Of a DNA stretch of 33,135 nucleotides, positions 31,609 through 33,135 are shown one piece after another. Origin of the DNA: Acidobacteriaceae bacterium (lineage in GTDB: Bacteria > Acidobacteriota > Terriglobia > Terriglobales > Acidobacteriaceae); the NCBI GenBank assembly GCA_003169715.1, contig PNAR01000223.1, positions 1 to 33,135 of the forward strand. Direction: 5' to 3'. Made by a program: the position numbers and the translations under genes. Positions within the stretch are counted from its first letter, which is position 1. The number at the start of each line of letters is the position of its first letter. Below the pieces are notes generated by a model that was given only the letters and a program-made list of their open reading frames with translations, was not told the DNA's origin and did no database searches.

Positions 31609-31636
31609 AGGGGTTCGACTCCCCTCGCCTCCACCA
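31609..31636 (+). other. tRNA/tmRNA 3'-end duplication (attachment site)
   Basis: A perfect T-arm (AGGGG, loop TTCGACT, CCCCT) is followed by the acceptor 3' strand CGCCTCC, discriminator A and CCA. No matching 5' acceptor (GGAGGCG or GGGGGCG) is found at the right distance upstream, so only the 3' end is here. U at acceptor position 70 and A73 fit tmRNA or tRNA-Ala, although Ser is also possible. It is the crossover copy left at the distal end of an integrated element. Confidence 0.8.
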
Positions 31637-32222
31637 CAACGCACTTTGCTCCGAAACCGAGTCCGTGCGACGCACGGCGAGGTTAGTTTCAGATAGATTT
31701 CCCCAGGGAGATTTCCAAGAAACCCCAACTCAGGCGTCGCGAAATTGGAATGTTAGAGGGCGCCGCCAAGGCTGGGACGGAGACTTCGCTCGCCATCCAG
31801 ACGGGTGCTCCCCTGGATTTCGTCGCCCTGCAATGCTTTCTTCGGGCCAATGAACATCCCTGCGGGATCGTGCTGATGGTTCTGTCCCCCCGCATACTCA
31901 CTATTTCAAAGCGCCGAATAAATTCGAAATCGAGAAACTGATCGCCATTACACCAGGCGCGTCGGGCGAATTGAAGAAGGCCATCACCCTCGGCATCCAC
32001 ACCGACGGTGGGCTGGATCGTGGAAGCAGCCATTTCTCGCCTTTGGACGGTAGTCGTTGTCGTTGGCCCGCACGGGTGTCCATCGCGCCGCCGTAGGTAG
32101 ATTCGGCGCATTCAACATTGGGTTCTCCCGGCCATTCGAGGTCTGGTTGGCTCGCGCGGGAGAGGTGGCACGGCTGCTGCTCTAATAATCATAATTAAGA
32201 TAGTAAGCAGAAATTCACCGCC
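31637..32222. other. Intergenic region right of the element boundary
   Basis: No convincing gene. Reading frames on both strands are short and swap phase: plus-strand AKAGTETSLAIQTGAPLDFV at 31770 and, in another phase, HYFKAPNKFEIEKLIAITPG around 31899. This may be a decayed gene beside the integration site. Nothing else was identified. Confidence 0.4.
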
Positions 32223-32765
32223 ATGAAAAGGACCCTTCTCCTAACCGCCGCTCTTCTCTCAATCGCTGCGTCATCCTCGTTCGCCGATGCCCTTTTGTTC
32301 ACCGTCAATGCGACCCCCTACGACAACCAGATGGCTCGTATCTGGCCGGTGTTAACGGTCCGAAGTCGCACTTCAAACCGCGTCTCGTTAAATGTTGTGA
32401 ATCAATGGATACGAGACCTTCGCTCGATCCCCTACGGTTTCACCGCGCTGTGGAAAACTCCTGCCGAAGCACAGTCGGGTGCGCCCGCAGATTGCAAAGC
32501 CAAAGCGGTCGCTCTCTACGAGAAAATGCAGGCAAATGGTGCGACAAACGTTCGGCTCGTTATCGGCAAACGCACCTCCAGCAGCCGGCAGACACACGCC
32601 TGGCTGGCTTGGGACACGCAGGATGGCAATTATGTTCTCGACCCGACATTCAACTGGACTGCGTGCACAGCGATCCAGGCAGGAAAGAGAAATTATCAAC
32701 CTCTCTACGCCTACGCGGGAAAGAAGAAATTCCGTGCCGCTTCAACGCTCGTTGCTCAAAACTAG
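32223..32765 (+). CDS. Secreted transglutaminase-like cysteine peptidase
   Basis: 180 residues with a Sec signal peptide (MKRTLLLTAALLSIAASSSF then A; cleavage near residue 21). The mature part has a transglutaminase/BTLCP-type catalytic triad: C91 in GAPADCKAKA, H125 in RQTHAWLAW and D140 in YVLDPTFNW, in the expected order. Such periplasmic enzymes act as proteases or on peptide cross-links. Enzyme type is inferred from the triad and the flanking pattern; I cannot assign a substrate. It lies outside the element boundary and is probably a chromosomal gene. The ATG is preceded by no strong Shine-Dalgarno. Confidence 0.75.
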   Translation: MKRTLLLTAALLSIAASSSFADALLFTVNATPYDNQMARIWPVLTVRSRTSNRVSLNVVNQWIRDLRSIPYGFTALWKTPAEAQSGAPADCKAKAVALYEKMQANGATNVRLVIGKRTSSSRQTHAWLAWDTQDGNYVLDPTFNWTACTAIQAGKRNYQPLYAYAGKKKFRAASTLVAQN

Positions 32766-33032
32766 CTGGTTCCACAGCTACTCTCTATTTCGAGAGCAGT
32801 TCCTCGTGTAGAGACCGCTCGCGTCTTTTTGTAGACCGGGCCTCGCATCGAGGCCGCGAAGAAGGTCGACGGGTACCGCGCAGTCTGCTCGTCCGCCAGT
32901 GTGCACGATGGCTTGTCGGGTGCGCCGCAATACTGACGCGCCTGATCGCTGCCGCTGCGGGAGGTAGCGACGGCGGTCTCGCGATTGCGCTTGCCGAATC
33001 GGCAGTTGATCGTATTCACCCTCTCCCCGCGA

Positions 33033-33135
33033 ATGAAAACCGTTCTTGCGCTTACGTTATGTCTGATGGCGTCGTGTGCCGGTTTGCGGTGGAGCTCCCC
33101 GAGCAGCCTTGTGGGAGAGTGGCGTTACGCCGACA
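33033..33135 (+). CDS. Lipoprotein, 3'-partial
   Basis: The frame starts at ATG 33033 and runs off the window after 34 codons. It begins MKTVLALTLCLMASCAGLRW, a signal peptide with a lipobox-like MAS-C. The segment 32766-33032 before it shows no supported gene; one minus-strand frame of 85 codons is too weak to call. Function unknown because of truncation. Confidence 0.55.
   Translation, partial: MKTVLALTLCLMASCAGLRWSSPSSLVGEWRYAD

Noticed and set aside
31501-31728. Upstream extension of the integrase frame
   Set aside because: It reads through the tRNA/tmRNA 3' end (GGGEGSRTPV), so it is non-coding in origin; the GTG at 31500 is preferred.
31689-32111. 140-codon minus-strand frame
   Set aside because: Composition is Arg/Thr-rich without structure and the opposite strand looks more like decayed coding sequence.
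32762-33019. 85-codon minus-strand frame
   Set aside because: Some parts look protein-like, but no signal peptide or ribosome-binding site is visible and it overlaps the 3' end of the peptidase gene.

Overview
The window looks like accessory, island-type DNA from a Gram-negative soil-type bacterium, most likely in or near the Verrucomicrobiota. That placement is an inference. It rests on a degenerate tyrosine recombinase with GAAQTE where the first catalytic Arg normally sits, a type I recall from that phylum, on mixed ATG/GTG starts, and on envelope proteins with classical signal peptides. No ribosomal or other phylogenetic marker gene is present.

Left part (1-12.3 kb): a coiled-coil membrane protein cut by the window edge, a zinc-finger PD-(D/E)XK nuclease-like protein, a RadC/JAB protein, an unknown protein, a short agmatine deiminase-family enzyme and two small unknown proteins. 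Next comes about 0.9 kb of structured non-coding DNA with a 63-bp direct repeat. A minus-strand operon follows (11772 to 8147): AlpA-like HTH protein, P-loop ATPase of the replicative-helicase type, unknown protein, second PD-(D/E)XK nuclease-like protein. A PadR-type regulator is divergent from it. This operon looks like the replication/control core of an integrative element.

Middle part (12.3-25.8 kb): an envelope and lipid-hydrolase neighbourhood. The plus strand carries a secreted protein, a DUF2235 alpha/beta hydrolase (Tle1-like), a membrane protein and a lipoprotein-like alpha/beta hydrolase. Mostly on the minus strand are an SH3-tailed membrane protein, an outer-membrane barrel candidate, a basic protein, a multi-pass membrane protein, and a phospholipase-D-fold protein translationally coupled to a 40-residue secreted peptide. 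Remains of a second DUF2235/membrane-protein module lie at 20124-21023. A frameshifted integrase and several reading frames broken by single stops show that the region is decaying.

Right part (25.8-33.1 kb): a LuxR-type regulator precedes a compact operon of substrate-binding protein, ABC ATPase, permease, small membrane protein and nicotinamidase. The genes overlap or nearly touch, which suggests uptake of a nicotinamide-like compound coupled to NAD salvage. A complete tyrosine integrase follows, starting about 110 bp from the intact 3' end of a tRNA or tmRNA gene (T-arm, acceptor strand, CCA). This is the signature of an element boundary at about 31.64 kb, so most of the window probably lies inside the element. 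Beyond it are probable chromosomal genes: a secreted transglutaminase-like cysteine peptidase and the start of a lipoprotein gene.
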